From NCBI RefSeq assembly GCF_900129825.1, contig NZ_FQWZ01000004.1, positions 1 through 64,000 on the forward strand: a stretch of DNA of 64,000 bases, read 5' to 3'. Positions 62,202 through 64,000 of this stretch are shown here, one piece after another (the first letter of the stretch is position 1; every line of letters starts with the position of its first letter). The DNA is from Hydrocarboniphaga daqingensis (lineage in GTDB: Bacteria > Pseudomonadota > Gammaproteobacteria > Nevskiales > Nevskiaceae). The notes beneath the pieces are model-generated. The model did not search any database. It was not told where the DNA came from and saw only the letters and a program-made list of their open reading frames with translations. A program made the translations under genes and the position numbers.

Positions 62202-63449
62202 ATGAACTATCTGTTCATCCATCAAACGGTGCCCGGTCAGTACCTGCACCTGATACGGCATCTCGCGCTGGATCCGGCGAACCGCGTCTATTGCATTGGT
62301 CAGCGCGTCGGCGTGCCGATTCCGGGCGTCGAAACCCTGCTTTATGCCGTCGACGGCGCGCTGTCACCTGCCGCTGCCGGCGTCGGCGTCGAGATGGATC
62401 GCGCGATCCGCGTTGGTGCGGCGGTCGCTGATGCGTGCCGGCAGCTCCGAGACCAGTATCGGTTCGAGCCGGCGATCGTCATCGGTCATTCGGGCTGGGG
62501 CGAGACCCTGTTCGTCAAGGATGTTTTTCCTGGCGCGCCGCTGTTGTCGTACTTCGAGTTCTATTACCACCGGCACGGTGCTGACATCGGCTTTGACCCG
62601 GAATACGCATCGGACTTCGCCGATCCAGCGCGTCTGCGGGTCCGCAATGGCGTGATCCTGATGTCCGCTGATGCCGCCGACTGGGGCAATACGCCGACAC
62701 AGTGGCAATGCAGCCTGTTCCCGCCTGAACTGCGTCAACGGATCACGGTACTGCACGAAGGTGTCGACACCGACGCGCTCAAGCCCGATCCGTCGGCCTG
62801 CTTCGATTGGCCCGCGCTTGGCTTGCAGTTGAAGGCCGAGGACGAAGTGGTGACGTACGCCGCTCGTAATCTGGAGCCATACCGGGGGTTTCACAGTTTC
62901 ATGCGCGCGGTGCCGCACATCATGCGTCGGCGCCCGCGCGCCCAGGTCGTCGTGGTCGGCGGCGACGAGGTCAGCTACGGCACGCCGGCCGCGCCGGGCA
63001 TGACCTATCGCGAACAACTTCTTGCCGAGATCGACGGTCAGTACGACCCGCGCCGCCTGCACATGCTGCCGGCTCTTGATCACACGCGCTTCCGTCACCT
63101 GCTGCAAATCTCGTCGGCTCACGTGTACCTGACGTATCCATTCATTCTGTCGTGGTCCTTCATCGAGGCGATGGCGGCGGGTTGCGCCATCGTCGGGTCA
63201 TCGACGCCCCCGGTGATGGAGGTCATGGACGACGAGGTCAGCGGGTTGGCGGTCGACTTCTTCGACGCCGAGCAGATCGCCGACCGCGTCGTCACGCTGC
63301 TGAGCGACCAAGCGCTGGCGCGTCGACTGCGCCGCGCGGCGCGTCAAACCGCCGTGCGCCGCTATGACTTGAAGCGCAAGATCCTGCCGCGCTGGATTAA
63401 GCTGTTGCAGGACCTGCAGCGTGGCCATCGACCGGCTACCGGACACTGA
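62202..63449 (+). CDS. Glycosyltransferase, GT4-like
   Basis: 415 residues with a GT-B fold. It begins MNYLFIHQTVPGQYLHLIRH. The linker region has ILMSADAADWGNTPTQWQCS and VLHEGVDTDALKPD. The donor-binding domain has YAARNLEPYRGFHSFMRAVP, VVVVGGDEVSYG and HVYLTYPFILSWSFIEAMAA, the E-containing segment of GT4 enzymes. It has no TM segment and is cytoplasmic. Placed in the same run as the bifunctional enzyme, it likely acts on the same acceptor. Donor and acceptor are unknown. Confidence 0.85.
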   Translation: MNYLFIHQTVPGQYLHLIRHLALDPANRVYCIGQRVGVPIPGVETLLYAVDGALSPAAAGVGVEMDRAIRVGAAVADACRQLRDQYRFEPAIVIGHSGWGETLFVKDVFPGAPLLSYFEFYYHRHGADIGFDPEYASDFADPARLRVRNGVILMSADAADWGNTPTQWQCSLFPPELRQRITVLHEGVDTDALKPDPSACFDWPALGLQLKAEDEVVTYAARNLEPYRGFHSFMRAVPHIMRRRPRAQVVVVGGDEVSYGTPAAPGMTYREQLLAEIDGQYDPRRLHMLPALDHTRFRHLLQISSAHVYLTYPFILSWSFIEAMAAGCAIVGSSTPPVMEVMDDEVSGLAVDFFDAEQIADRVVTLLSDQALARRLRRAARQTAVRRYDLKRKILPRWIKLLQDLQRGHRPATGH

Positions 63450-63462
63450 TGCCGCTGCCGTG

Positions 63463-63633
63463 ATGAAGGATCGTCACCTCATGTTGATCTACCCCCGACC
63501 GCGCGCTGGTAGCGCTGCTGCCGATCGCGTCGCCGCGTATGGCGACGTGCCCCCGGCTGCCTCCCTCGTTTCTCTCGCTGACGGGCGCTTTGCCGACCCG
63601 GCTGGACTGGTCTCGAATGTCGTATCGCGCTGA
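63463..63633 (+). CDS. Doubtful small ORF
   Basis: 56 residues (MKDRHLMLIYPRPRAGSAAA onward), bridging the gap between the glycosyltransferase and the ABC transporter start, whose ATG it overlaps by 17 bases. It has no recognisable domain and could simply be a chance open frame in GC-rich DNA. Listed because the gap is otherwise empty. Confidence 0.2.
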   Translation: MKDRHLMLIYPRPRAGSAAADRVAAYGDVPPAASLVSLADGRFADPAGLVSNVVSR

Positions 63634-64000
63634 CTCCTCTCATTCCGGCGATCAACGCTCGGAAAGCACCTTGATTCACGCGCTGGTTGCCATCGCCCAA
63701 CAGCACGGTATAGAAGCGCGTTACCACGACATCCTGCGTCGCTACGCGCTGCCTCCGGGCGAGCCCGAAACCCGCATCGTGCTGGCGATCGCGCAGGATC
63801 TGGGTCTGCGTGCCAAGGCCGTGCACGTCCGCTATCAGGATCTGACGCGCTTCGAGGGCGCTTTACCGGCCTTGATGCGGGTCGATGGCGGCGGCGCGCT
63901 GCTGTTGCGCTCGATCCAGCGCGATCCGCAGCAGGGCTTGATCGCGCTGGTGCAAGATCCGATGAGCCGCGACAGCGAGCCGCTGGCCGTCGACGAGGCG
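63617..64000 (+). CDS. Type I secretion ABC transporter, N-terminal C39-like domain (partial)
   Basis: The frame runs off the window; 128 residues are visible. It starts MSYRADSSHSGDQRSESTLI. The fold-like sequence ALVAIAQQHGIEARYHDILR then AIAQDLGLRAKAVHVRYQDL and LPALMRVDGGGALLLRSIQR matches the C39-like domain of HlyB/LapB-type exporters. The catalytic Cys of true C39 peptidases (the CGxAC region) is absent, so this is a CLD, not a leader peptidase. That implies substrates exported by a C-terminal signal and not cut at a double-Gly leader. Membrane and ATPase parts would lie beyond 64000. Confidence 0.75.
   Translation, partial: MSYRADSSHSGDQRSESTLIHALVAIAQQHGIEARYHDILRRYALPPGEPETRIVLAIAQDLGLRAKAVHVRYQDLTRFEGALPALMRVDGGGALLLRSIQRDPQQGLIALVQDPMSRDSEPLAVDEA

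Noticed and set aside
63421-63633. 70-residue reading of the gap before the ABC transporter
   Set aside because: The longer form overlaps the glycosyltransferase end; only the 56-residue form was kept, at low confidence.

Overview
This is a high-GC (mostly about 65-68% by eye), densely coding chromosomal segment from a gammaproteobacterium, most likely of the Xanthomonadales/Nevskiales (Lysobacterales) side. The grounds are the rhlB / trxA-rho arrangement, ApaH, RhlB, DUF1302, DUF6489 and DUF4169 proteins, and GC-rich palindromic repeats of the kind common between genes in Xanthomonadaceae. The assignment is inferred from gene content only. No rRNA, tRNA, CRISPR array, insertion sequence or prophage gene was recognised.

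Layout: 1-334 holds a tandem pair of about 181-bp palindrome-rich repeats. 335-1940 is a TetR regulator divergent from an alpha/beta hydrolase, with two copies of an inverted repeat between them. 2316-8082 is a TetR-controlled divergon: an amino-acid deaminase/aldolase-like PLP protein coupled to a sugar-lactone-oxidase-like flavoprotein on one side, and a secreted neutral ceramidase on the other. 8137-10476 holds a hypothetical gene and a large S15/CocE-like lipoprotein hydrolase. 10621-11762 is a broken ligD (NHEJ ligase) in which the ligase start is fused out of frame to the polymerase end. 12026-23327 is a mixed set of an MFS exporter, hydrolases, an M20 peptidase, small membrane proteins, an HD protein, a GNAT enzyme, an Aminopep-family lipoprotein, an MBL-fold enzyme and a LuxR regulator. 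23480-28423 is an RND efflux pump with its adaptor and a divergent TetR regulator. 28450-33446 contains an RDD protein, a GRDP-like protein, a class III nucleotide cyclase, a PYROXD2-like oxidoreductase and small proteins. 33457-44960 is housekeeping: purC and purD, a DUF1302 outer-membrane-type protein, a di-iron hydrolase-like protein, rho, trxA, rhlB, pgeF and apaH.

45114-53820 is a Tad (tight adherence) type IVc pilus locus: flp pilin, a TadE-like pseudopilin, cpaB, cpaC secretin, a cpaE/tadZ with a lost P-loop, cpaF ATPase, tadB, tadC, tadD and a DUF3613 protein. A strong hairpin sits between flp and the rest. No prepilin peptidase is present here. It is followed by a three-PAS diguanylate cyclase with an intact GGDEF and I-site and a degenerate EAL-like tail (53895-57050).

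57051-64000 is the most unusual part. After an AT-richer non-coding region comes a 116-residue protein with almost no charged residues and no Cys, followed by a 14-bp-stem hairpin. Then come a giant two-domain glycosyltransferase (GT2 plus GT4), a protein with hydrophobic-W (ChW)-like repeats and a histone-like basic tail, a second GT4 glycosyltransferase, and the start of a protein that looks like a type I secretion ABC transporter with a catalytically dead C39-like domain (it runs off the window). I propose this as a candidate export and glycosylation system for an abundant small surface or extracellular product. The function is inferred and untested.
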